A stretch of DNA of 21,185 bases from an uncultured Clostridia bacterium (lineage in GTDB: Bacteria > Bacillota > Clostridia > Christensenellales > Borkfalkiaceae). How positions within the stretch are numbered: the stretch's first letter is position 1; each line of letters opens with the position of its first letter. The position numbers and the translations under genes were made by a program. The DNA is taken from positions 1-21,185 of the forward strand of contig CAMUFJ010000032.1 of assembly GCA_947088135.1 (NCBI GenBank), written 5' to 3'. The notes beneath the pieces were generated by a model that was given only the letters and a program-made list of their open reading frames with translations, was not told the DNA's origin and did no database searches. Shown here in pieces: positions 7,990-15,702 of the stretch.

Positions 7990-10666
7990 TCGATTGCCTC
8001 CGCAGTAGTCCTTTGAAGAAGGAAACGACGTCTTTCCATCTCAACTGACGAATGATAATGTCCGCTACGAACAGCACGACGCAAATCAAAAGGAGCGGCA
8101 TGATAAATTCAAACACGTAGGTAGTATATTCCGAATCGGAATTTTCCAACACGTTCTCCCCGTCGAGTTCGAGGATTTTGCCGTTTTCGGTCAACAAACG
8201 GTACAAATACGCCCTGTTAAAGCTCGTAAAGCTGTCGTATTCGGCATAATAGGAAACGGAAAATTCCGTTTCCGTGCTGTAATGCAATTCGCCGTAGGTA
8301 TATTCGATCAGCGCTTTGTAAGTGCCGGGGGCATCCATTACAAATGCGGACGTATACCGCCCCGCTTGGAACACGAGCGACTGCGTGCTCACGATTCCGT
8401 TCGGATCGGTGAGCGTTACGGTAAAATCACCGCTTGCGGGAAGCGTCTGCGGCGCGGTCACGTTCACCGTTGCGGCGCTTCCTGCGCCCTCCACCTCCAA
8501 GATAAACGGCGAGTCGATCCGCTCTGCGGGCAAAACCGCCTCGGGAATATTCTTCAAAAATATTGCTCCGCCCGAACCTCCCGTCCAGCCGTCCGTCCAA
8601 TCGGAAGTGATGTCGGACAAAAAGCAGGTGACTTTCCCCGCCCCGCACGCGCCGTAGGCGTACAAGGGCACGTCGAAATAAGTGACCTTATCGCGGTAAT
8701 ACCGCACCGTGAGCACGGCGACGGCGTTATTTTTAACGGAATTGTACCAAAAACCGCGAACGGGCGCAATGCTTTCCACACCCTTCACGACGCTCTCGTT
8801 CGCCTTAGCGATAGAAACGGCGTACGAATCCCCCTCGATGAGAATCTCCTGCGTGTCCTTGCGCAAATCGCCGATCACGACGTCCACTTGGCTCTCATGC
8901 TCGATGTCCTGATAAAAAGTACCGCTTACCGCGTATTTGTTATGGACGATATTCGTAAACAGCGTTTTGCCCTCCGGCTTTGCGTAAACGGTGAGCGCCG
9001 ATACCGCAATGCCCTCTTTGGACATTTTCTCCGCCTCGTCTACGGCGGAAGCGTGGTCGCCCTCCGGATCCAAGCCGTCGGAAATGACGATGACCCGCTT
9101 ATCGTAAAAACGTTTTGGCATTAAGTCGTGCGTGTGGCGGAGCGCGGCGCTCAGATTGGTTTCGTTTTCCACCTCCAAGCCCTGTATGGTATTCACGATC
9201 ACTCCTACCGTCGTCAGATACGTGGGGTCGAGAAGCGGACGGATCACGCCCGAATAGCCCACCACCATAACCATATCGGTGGGATTGAGCGCCTGCAAAA
9301 GCCGTATCGCCGCGCCTTTGGCAACGTTTAAACGGCTCTCGAAATTCATACTCAGAGAAATATCGAGCACAATCGCAAACAGGCGGGCGTCCTGATTGGA
9401 ATTGCCGATCGTGACGGGCAGAAGCTTTGCAAGCATGGCAAGCGCCTCGTTGCTTCCGTCGTTTTCCTGAATAAAGGTATTGCCGTAAGTGGAGAGCGTC
9501 TTGCCGTAGTCGTTCACAAGCGTGTTCAGGCTCGACAAAAACATCTGCCACGAAGACACCGTACGCACGTCGAAGTTGCACAGCGCGATCTCGTCGTACA
9601 CGCACATTTCCTCCACGCTGAGCGGAAGGCTTTTGACGTCGGTAACGAAAGTCACGTTCTCCGTGCCGTAAACGCCCCTTCCCGCCGCGGCGTCCGCTTG
9701 CGAACCGCCGATAAACAACACTTTTTTCTCGTCGGTCACGCTCTGCGTAAACAGCATGCGGTTGTTATGGGGCGAAGTATCGTCGGCAGTATTTACCGTT
9801 TCCACGCGCACCTCGTAGCGGAAGGTGCCAGCGCTGTCGGTGGAAAGCGGAAGGGTGACGACGTTCATGCCCCGATACAGGCTCGCCGTCTTGCGCGTTT
9901 GCAATTCGCCGTCGCGGTATAAACTCACGTAGCCGTCGCAACGTTCGATCTCGTTGCCCTCCCCGTCCAAACCGCTGTTTACGCGAACCAAAACGCGCAC
10001 TTCCTCCTCCTTGTTCAAATAGGTGGAAGCCGTCGCCTCCGCAGAGTCGATTTGCACTTCCCGCACGTCGGGAGTAATATTGTCGTCCAAATACACCGCG
10101 TCGATATAAACGCCGTCGTTTTGCAGAGAGCCGACGATCCTTAAAATATTGTTGGAAGCTACCGTTTCCACACCGTCGGTGATCACAATGATGCGCTTGA
10201 TGACGTCGTCGTCAAACAGGTTGCCCGCATAGCGGATCGCCGCGCCGATGTCCGTTGCGCTCCGATCCACGCCCGTCGCCGAACGGACGTCGGGCACACC
10301 CTCTCCCATTTCGGATATTACCTCGTAGTTTCTGCCGAAGCAGATGACGCTCATGCGGGAATTTTTGGGAAGCTTGCCCGCCACCTGTTCAAGCTTTTTC
10401 TGAACGTCGTCCAAATTGCGGTCGGCAGAATAAGAAATATCCGCCAGCACGTAAACGTTCGTTTCGGTGACGACGCTTTCATACTTCATACCGCTCACGG
10501 CAAACGTGAAGCAAACGCAAAAGACGAGATGAATGACGAGAGAAGCGATATTGTGTCCGTTGCGGTTATCCTTACGCACCGCAATGCAAAACGGCACGAT
10601 CGCCAACGCAAAAAGCGGTATCAGTAGAAACAGCAACCAGGGGTTATCGAAGCTGATATTGCTCAT
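7979..10666 (-). CDS. Membrane protein with two VWA domains (BatA/BatB-like)
   Basis: An 895-residue protein with the N-terminal BatA-type arrangement: two membrane helices at about 9-30 and 38-58, then a VWA domain. The first MIDAS site is D76-x-S-x-S80 with Thr138 and Asp164 (ITDG). Residues about 310-370 (KKVLFIGG, YDEIALCNF) look like the GATase1-like segment found in related proteins. A second complete VWA domain starts near 428, with D435-x-S-x-S439, Thr503 and Asp530 (ISDG). A beta-rich region and a C-terminal helix at about 860-880 with a basic tail follow. Both MIDAS sites appear intact and should bind Mg or Ca. An in-frame ATG lies 24 nt upstream (10690), but ATG 10666 is preferred because the g-run of the SD then lies about 9 nt away. 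It overlaps the preceding gene by 23 nt. It probably works with the MoxR ATPase; substrate unknown. Confidence 0.9.
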   Translation of the reverse strand: MSNISFDNPWLLFLLIPLFALAIVPFCIAVRKDNRNGHNIASLVIHLVFCVCFTFAVSGMKYESVVTETNVYVLADISYSADRNLDDVQKKLEQVAGKLPKNSRMSVICFGRNYEVISEMGEGVPDVRSATGVDRSATDIGAAIRYAGNLFDDDVIKRIIVITDGVETVASNNILRIVGSLQNDGVYIDAVYLDDNITPDVREVQIDSAEATASTYLNKEEEVRVLVRVNSGLDGEGNEIERCDGYVSLYRDGELQTRKTASLYRGMNVVTLPLSTDSAGTFRYEVRVETVNTADDTSPHNNRMLFTQSVTDEKKVLFIGGSQADAAAGRGVYGTENVTFVTDVKSLPLSVEEMCVYDEIALCNFDVRTVSSWQMFLSSLNTLVNDYGKTLSTYGNTFIQENDGSNEALAMLAKLLPVTIGNSNQDARLFAIVLDISLSMNFESRLNVAKGAAIRLLQALNPTDMVMVVGYSGVIRPLLDPTYLTTVGVIVNTIQGLEVENETNLSAALRHTHDLMPKRFYDKRVIVISDGLDPEGDHASAVDEAEKMSKEGIAVSALTVYAKPEGKTLFTNIVHNKYAVSGTFYQDIEHESQVDVVIGDLRKDTQEILIEGDSYAVSIAKANESVVKGVESIAPVRGFWYNSVKNNAVAVLTVRYYRDKVTYFDVPLYAYGACGAGKVTCFLSDITSDWTDGWTGGSGGAIFLKNIPEAVLPAERIDSPFILEVEGAGSAATVNVTAPQTLPASGDFTVTLTDPNGIVSTQSLVFQAGRYTSAFVMDAPGTYKALIEYTYGELHYSTETEFSVSYYAEYDSFTSFNRAYLYRLLTENGKILELDGENVLENSDSEYTTYVFEFIMPLLLICVVLFVADIIIRQLRWKDVVSFFKGLLRRQSNEK

Positions 10667-12560
10667 AGCAGTACACCCCCCAATCCGCAAACAGTAATAA
10701 GGCGATCAAAACAAAGAACGCCAGCAGACTCTCGTAATAGCCGTCCGAATAGTCGTATTCCCTCTCGCCGGAAAGCGCCATAGTCCCGCCCGCCGCCGAA
10801 CGGCTCTCTTCCTCGGGCACGCAGGCATAGGCGTATAGATTGCTCTCCTCGCTCCCCTGCAATTTTACGGTAAGGGTGTACACCCCCGCTTCCCCGAGCC
10901 GAACCTCGCACACGTCCGTACCCATCGTATCCAAAGTATTTCGCGTGCCCGAAGGCGACGTTAAAACAATCCCCTCGCAGGAAGGAACGACGTTCACCGC
11001 CATCGTATCTCCGCAGACGTAGGTCGTTTGGGAAAGTACGGCGGGAAAAGAGTATTCCATTAAATTGCGTACCAATATGAGGAAATCGTCGGTCATGCCG
11101 AAGTTGGAATCCTGAATGCGGAAGGCAAACACGACCTGTCTGTCGTTATTTTTATTGAGCCCCGCAAAAACGACGCTGTCGCCGCCGATATTTAAAATAG
11201 ACGCGGCGTTGCGCGGAACGCTGTACTGCGCGTATCTGCGGACGGCGATATCCCGCTTTACAAGATCTTTCAGAAGCATTTTTTCCAGCGCGGAACTGCC
11301 TGCGGTGTATTCGGGCACGTAATAGCTATCCGCCCCCTCCGCATCGCGCGGCGTCATATAGTCGCGGAAGCTTACGCCCGAATCCCCTCCGCTTCCGCCG
11401 ACGGAATCGATCAGCCAAATCGCCGCATTCTCGGGGAGCTCGGCGGGCGTGTAGCCGTTGAATACGTACATACCGTATCCTAATCCGGCGTATGTCTTTG
11501 CGCCCTGCTCGGCATAACTCTTGGGCGAAACCGTATCCACATGCGCTTTTCCCGCCGAAGCGATCGCGCTCCGAAGATAGACCGCGTCGGAATTCTCGCC
11601 CGTATCGCTTACCAAGAGCACCTTGCGGTCCTGCCCTTTTGCAGGGTCGAACAGAACCACGCGGTTGTCCTGTTGCAATGAATCTTCGTTTGCGATGCGA
11701 AGCTCCAACTGCGCGAATTGACGCACGGCAGAGGGAAGCGTAAAATCGGTCGGCTCTCCTTTTAAAACCGCAACCTCGGTCACAGCGGTTCTTTGCGGTT
11801 CGTCGTTTGCGTTTGCGGCGATCCAAAGTTCTACCGTAAGGGTCGCATCGGAGGCATAGGAAACGACCTGCCCCAACCCGAGAACCCCGTTCGCATCGAT
11901 TTCGTACCCGTATTGATAAAAGGCGTAATTCTGCCCCTCTTCCGATACGTCCACAAGCGTGAGCGCATCGTTCACCTCGTACTCTTTATCGGTAACAAGA
12001 TACATGACTGCCGAACGGTTGGCGTCGAAATACGCCTGTGCAAGCGTCATTGCGGATGCGCAGTCGGAAGCCGTCCAGCCCGCCGTAAGCCCCTCCACAA
12101 AAAGTTTGGCTTGCTGTTTGTTGGTCACGCCCTCGAAAAGCACGTCCGTAGAATCTCCCGCAAAAATCAGCGTGAACGTGCTGCCGTCGTGCGATTCGTC
12201 AATAATTTCGTTTATTTTTTCCTTGGCAAGCCCGAAGCGGGTTTGTCCGTCCCGACGCATATTCATGCTTGCCGAGCCGTCTAATACGAAGTAGATATCG
12301 TTTGCCGAATCGGGCACCGTGAACACGGGATGCGCAATCGCAACCGAAACAAAGAAAACGGCAAACACTTGCAATAACAGCGAGATGATGCCCGTCAGCT
12401 TGGAAATAGGCTTCCTCTTTTTTAAGAACTTTTCGCTCAGCTCCCACAGATAAGTGGAGGGCACCGTCTGCTCGGTATATTTGGATTTGATGATATAGAT
12501 GAGGACGATAACGGGAATGCCGAGCAGTCCCAACAGCCCGAGAGGATAATAAAAACTCAT
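10644..12560 (-). CDS. BatA-like membrane protein with VWA domain
   Basis: A 638-residue protein with the BatA/aerotolerance-type N-terminus: a membrane helix at about 5-24, the conserved PSTYLWE segment at 34-40 and a second helix at about 54-77. A VWA domain follows with a MIDAS motif D94-x-S-x-S98 (FVLDGSASM) and a later VTD motif. The centre (about 290-560) is a periplasm-like extracytoplasmic region of mixed folds. A single C-terminal helix sits at about 608-627. The start ATG overlaps the stop of the DUF58 gene (ATGA), and a GGGGGTG ribosome site lies just upstream. In characterised relatives, VWA membrane proteins work with MoxR ATPases; members of this family are named for aerotolerance in Bacteroides, but a role in oxygen tolerance should not be assumed here. 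Confidence 0.9.
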   Translation of the reverse strand: MSFYYPLGLLGLLGIPVIVLIYIIKSKYTEQTVPSTYLWELSEKFLKKRKPISKLTGIISLLLQVFAVFFVSVAIAHPVFTVPDSANDIYFVLDGSASMNMRRDGQTRFGLAKEKINEIIDESHDGSTFTLIFAGDSTDVLFEGVTNKQQAKLFVEGLTAGWTASDCASAMTLAQAYFDANRSAVMYLVTDKEYEVNDALTLVDVSEEGQNYAFYQYGYEIDANGVLGLGQVVSYASDATLTVELWIAANANDEPQRTAVTEVAVLKGEPTDFTLPSAVRQFAQLELRIANEDSLQQDNRVVLFDPAKGQDRKVLLVSDTGENSDAVYLRSAIASAGKAHVDTVSPKSYAEQGAKTYAGLGYGMYVFNGYTPAELPENAAIWLIDSVGGSGGDSGVSFRDYMTPRDAEGADSYYVPEYTAGSSALEKMLLKDLVKRDIAVRRYAQYSVPRNAASILNIGGDSVVFAGLNKNNDRQVVFAFRIQDSNFGMTDDFLILVRNLMEYSFPAVLSQTTYVCGDTMAVNVVPSCEGIVLTSPSGTRNTLDTMGTDVCEVRLGEAGVYTLTVKLQGSEESNLYAYACVPEEESRSAAGGTMALSGEREYDYSDGYYESLLAFFVLIALLLFADWGVYCYEQYQLR

Positions 12561-13441
12561 TCCAACACCCCCGAACCGACAAAATTCTCAAAGACGATTT
12601 CTTCCACGGTCTTATCGTCCTGCGCGAGCAAATACTGCGCCCCGCGCGCCGCACAGTAGCCCTGTAAGCGTTCCTGCACGTAGCGCACCGCCGCGCGATA
12701 CGCCGAAATTACGTCCTTTCTGATATTCTTGCGGTAGCGCCTCTTCTCGTTCTCGCTGTCGTAAAAAATGTTTTTCCCGCGCACCTTGGGGTTGAGCTCC
12801 TCCTGCGAGAGCACCTGTACGCACAGCAGATCGCGCTTTTTGTCCACCAAAAAGTCGATTGCGCTTTCATAGTCGTTATCCGTCAAAAAGTCGGAGATGA
12901 TCACCGAAAGTCCGTCGCCGTAGCCCGCCTTTGAGGGCAAAATGCCGTCGGAGAGAAAGCAGTCCCCGCCGAACTCCACTTGGTTGAGTTTACCGATTTC
13001 GGCAAAATAGCGCTCCTTGCCCGCAACGGAGGAGATGATCTCCTTCACCTCGCTCTCGCGCACCGTATAAACGGAAACCCTGTCCAATTCGGATACGGAG
13101 AGATAGGCGAGCGCAGCGGCTATCTCCAAAGCCGTTTGCGCCTTTTTACCGTCGCCGTACTCCATAGAACGGCTTACGTCGATATAAATTTTTGTGTGAA
13201 GTCTGCGCTCGTCGAGATAGAGTTTGAGGTTTAAAACCTCGCTCCGCGCATAAGCGTTCCAGTCAATCTTGGTAATATCGTCGCCCGACATATAATTTCG
13301 GTAATCGACAAATTCGCAAGACGAACCGTACGTCTTGCTTTTGTGATTTCCGCCGAACATTCCGGCGATATTATTTTTTAAAACGGTTTGCAGAGTTTCG
13401 AGCCTCTGCAAAAACGCTTCGTCGATTACAAGATTGCGCAT
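12557..13441 (-). CDS. DUF58 domain-containing protein
   Basis: A 294-residue protein with the DUF58 core signature: YRNYMSGDDITKIDWNAYAR (about 48-67), then LKLYLDERR, and a VWA-like strand with D88-x-S-x-S92 (IYIDVSRSM). No signal peptide or membrane helix is evident, so it is cytoplasmic. This short form is the one usually encoded next to MoxR ATPases. DUF58 proteins are thought to couple the ATPase to the VWA membrane proteins, but the mechanism is not established. It begins 17 nt after moxR with a modest AAGG site, and its stop overlaps the next start by four bases. The DxSxS motif suggests that it also binds a divalent cation. Confidence 0.92.
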   Translation of the reverse strand: MRNLVIDEAFLQRLETLQTVLKNNIAGMFGGNHKSKTYGSSCEFVDYRNYMSGDDITKIDWNAYARSEVLNLKLYLDERRLHTKIYIDVSRSMEYGDGKKAQTALEIAAALAYLSVSELDRVSVYTVRESEVKEIISSVAGKERYFAEIGKLNQVEFGGDCFLSDGILPSKAGYGDGLSVIISDFLTDNDYESAIDFLVDKKRDLLCVQVLSQEELNPKVRGKNIFYDSENEKRRYRKNIRKDVISAYRAAVRYVQERLQGYCAARGAQYLLAQDDKTVEEIVFENFVGSGVLE

Positions 13442-13458
13442 ATCACTGCCTTAACGGG

Positions 13459-14466
13459 TCAAGCGTCGAGCTTACCCGAATTTTTTTCCTTTGCATTTTC
13501 CGCTATGAGCTTGGCGATCACGTCGTCCACCGTCAGTCTTTCGTTCATAGCGGCGTAATTGATTTTCATTCTATGGCGTAAAACGGGGTACGCCAACGCG
13601 TCGATGTCCTCGTAAGAAACGTTGAACCGACCTTCGATCAGCGCCCGCACCTTTGCGCTGGTGATAAATGCCTGGCACGCGCGCGGCGAACAGCCGTACT
13701 TGATATACTTTCTCGCCGTTTCTCCGCTATCGGGAAGCTCGGGGTGCGTGCGCGAAACGAGGCGCATGGCGTAATAGAGCACGTCCGGCAAAACGGGCAC
13801 CTGCTTGGCAAGCTCGCGCATTTCGAGAACGGTTTTCCCGTCCACCACCGCATTCGCCGTTTCTTCTAAAGTGATCTGCGTCATGTTTACGATGTCTGCA
13901 AGTTCCTTCACCGAAGGAAAGCCGACCAACAGCTTGAACATGAAGCGATCCATCTGCGCTTCGGGCAACGGATACGTACCGTCCTGCTCGATCGGGTTCT
14001 GCGTGGCGAGAACGAAAAAGGGCTCGCCGAGCGCATACGTCTTGTTGGCGACGGTAACTTTATGCTCCTGCATCACTTCGAGCATGGCGGACTGCGTTTT
14101 GGGCGTTGCGCGGTTGATTTCGTCCGCAAGCACAAGGTTTGCAAAAATCGGCCCGCGACGGAACTCCGTTTTCATCTTGCCCGTTTCGTCCTTTTCGATC
14201 ACGTTCGTGCCTGTGACGTCCGAAGGCATCAAGTCGGGCGTAAACTGAATGCGCGAAAACGGAAGGTCGAGCACCTTGCCCAGCGAGCGAACAAGCCGCG
14301 TTTTTCCCACTCCCGGCACGCCCTCCAAAAGCACGTTACCGCCCGCGATAATGGCAATGACGACGTTGTTTACAATGTCCTCCTGCCCTACCAAGTCTTT
14401 TTTGATCTCCTCTTTGATCCGCCGTACACTGCGGCTGAAATTTTCCACTTGCGTCTGATTATCCAT
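13459..14466 (-). CDS. MoxR-family AAA+ ATPase
   Basis: A 335-residue AAA+ ATPase of the MoxR clade. Walker A is G49VPGVGKT56, Walker B is LVLADE (111-116) followed by INRATPKTQSAMLEVMQE, and sensor 1 is ATQNPIEQ (154-161). The segment TYPLPEAQMDRFMFK (164-178) is the MoxR signature with the arginine-finger region. The C-terminal lid is present (DIDALAYPVLRHRM). MoxR ATPases act as chaperones in assembling or metal-loading protein complexes, usually with VWA proteins encoded next to them; methanol dehydrogenase maturation and the RavA-ViaA pair are known cases. The start is set by GAGGT five bases before ATG 14466, and it overlaps the upstream gene by eight bases. Known biology gives the mechanism; the client here is unknown. 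Confidence 0.96.
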   Translation of the reverse strand: MDNQTQVENFSRSVRRIKEEIKKDLVGQEDIVNNVVIAIIAGGNVLLEGVPGVGKTRLVRSLGKVLDLPFSRIQFTPDLMPSDVTGTNVIEKDETGKMKTEFRRGPIFANLVLADEINRATPKTQSAMLEVMQEHKVTVANKTYALGEPFFVLATQNPIEQDGTYPLPEAQMDRFMFKLLVGFPSVKELADIVNMTQITLEETANAVVDGKTVLEMRELAKQVPVLPDVLYYAMRLVSRTHPELPDSGETARKYIKYGCSPRACQAFITSAKVRALIEGRFNVSYEDIDALAYPVLRHRMKINYAAMNERLTVDDVIAKLIAENAKEKNSGKLDA

Positions 14467-15568
14467 TTTTGACCTCTATTGATTCTTCCTCTTCGTTTGC
14501 TCTCAAATCGGCAAAGTAGGTCGCAACGATGTTCTCCCACTCCTCGCGGGAAATCGTGCCCTCCAACATTGCGTTTTGAATCATACCGTAATATTTTTCA
14601 CGCACCTCGGGGTCGCCGCTCGAAACGTAGCCCTTTTCGGGATCGAAGAACGGAACGCCGTCGATCACAAGTTCTCCCGTGCCCGTGTTGTTTCCGTCCG
14701 AGCCTCCTTGCGAATCATCGGGCTTTTCGGGCGGAGCGGAGGGGTCGCCGCCCTCGCTCGGCTTCTGCAACGAGAAAATCTCGTACAGCCTCCCGACAAC
14801 GTACTCGCCCTCTTCGCTGTTGCCCGTTTTCTGTTCCTCCGTAATGCCCTGCTCCTCGTTTGCTGAGCGCACGGCATTGCGCACGCCGTTTACGGTATTT
14901 TGCACAAATACGGGCAAACTGCTCTCGGAAACGCCCGAAACAAGTACGCTTCTCAGTCCCTCGAGCTCGCTCACGATCCCCGTTTTGGCAACAGTATCCG
15001 CTTTTTCGGAAGCTTTTACGTATTCGATGAGCTCGTCGAGCGCCTGCCATTCCCAATCCGTTACCTCGCGCGGCGGATCGACGGGCTCCGTCACGCCCGT
15101 ATCTCCGCCCGCGTCGGCATAGACCGCCACGATCGGCAGAGTACACACGCCGAGCGCCAACACAACCGCCAAGACAATCGTCAACCCCAAATTGCGGAAG
15201 GACAATTTTTGAACGCCCGCAAGCGCGGAAGCAGTGTCGGCGCGCTGTAAATCGTGCATTTCGCCCTCTTCGCTTTGGTACGCGAGCGCGGTCTGCACCC
15301 GCTCGTTCAGACGGAGCTCACCGTCGATCCGCGCGGCGATTTTTTTATCGTCGGTACGGAAGCAGAAAAACGCAACCGAACCGCCCGAAACGGCTCCGCC
15401 CAAAGCGATGAGCAAATACCACGCCCACAACAGACGGACGCCGTTTAAAAGACAGGGCAAAAGCACGGCGTTTACCGCGAGAACGGCTGCCGCGGCGGAA
15501 GAGAGCGCGCATTTGACGGCTGTTTCGACGCGAATTCTCTTTTTCAATTTTTGGAATTGTTCGTTCAT
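14459..15568 (-). CDS. Membrane protein heading the MoxR/VWA operon
   Basis: A 369-residue membrane protein. Two close hydrophobic helices (about 17-41 and 47-70) form a hairpin, a charged loop follows (about 71-124), and a third helix sits at about 127-150. The rest is soluble: an acidic helical segment, a Pro/Gly/Ser/Asp-rich linker (about 262-300) and a short C-terminal domain ending in a glutamate-rich tail. It resembles the large DUF4175-type membrane proteins found with MoxR/BatA clusters but is much shorter; I would not assign a family. The frame opens with a GTG at 15580, but that codon is part of the AAGGAGG site itself; ATG 15568 lies at normal spacing and is chosen. It overlaps moxR by eight bases and is the first gene of the operon. 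Confidence 0.85.
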   Translation of the reverse strand: MNEQFQKLKKRIRVETAVKCALSSAAAAVLAVNAVLLPCLLNGVRLLWAWYLLIALGGAVSGGSVAFFCFRTDDKKIAARIDGELRLNERVQTALAYQSEEGEMHDLQRADTASALAGVQKLSFRNLGLTIVLAVVLALGVCTLPIVAVYADAGGDTGVTEPVDPPREVTDWEWQALDELIEYVKASEKADTVAKTGIVSELEGLRSVLVSGVSESSLPVFVQNTVNGVRNAVRSANEEQGITEEQKTGNSEEGEYVVGRLYEIFSLQKPSEGGDPSAPPEKPDDSQGGSDGNNTGTGELVIDGVPFFDPEKGYVSSGDPEVREKYYGMIQNAMLEGTISREEWENIVATYFADLRANEEEESIEVKNG

Positions 15569-15634
15569 GGCGTTTTGCACCTCCTTATATTCGTCCCCCT
15601 TTCGTATTTTCGAAGCAAGGTTGAAATACGCGTA

Positions 15635-15662
15635 AACTATCCCGCAGAAAAACGAGATAGTT
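15635..15662. repeat. Inverted repeat in the leader of the operon
   Basis: Arms aactatcccg (15635-15644) and cgagatagtt (15653-15662) pair over ten bases with one G-U wobble around an eight-base loop. On the plus strand it is followed by a T-rich tract (tttttgcatttttt) and so reads as a terminator in that direction. On the minus strand, the direction of both flanking genes, it lacks a T tail and falls in the leader between the large lipoprotein gene and the operon. Confidence 0.7.
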
Positions 15663-15702
15663 TTTGCATTTTTTATAAAAATTTGTGAAACTTTCCGCTC
15701 AC

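Noticed and set aside
4355..9124. Several plus-strand open frames of 280-416 codons opposite the lipoproteins and VWA genes
   Set aside because: They lie wholly inside recognisable minus-strand genes, lack ribosome sites and have Arg/Val/His-rich shadow composition.
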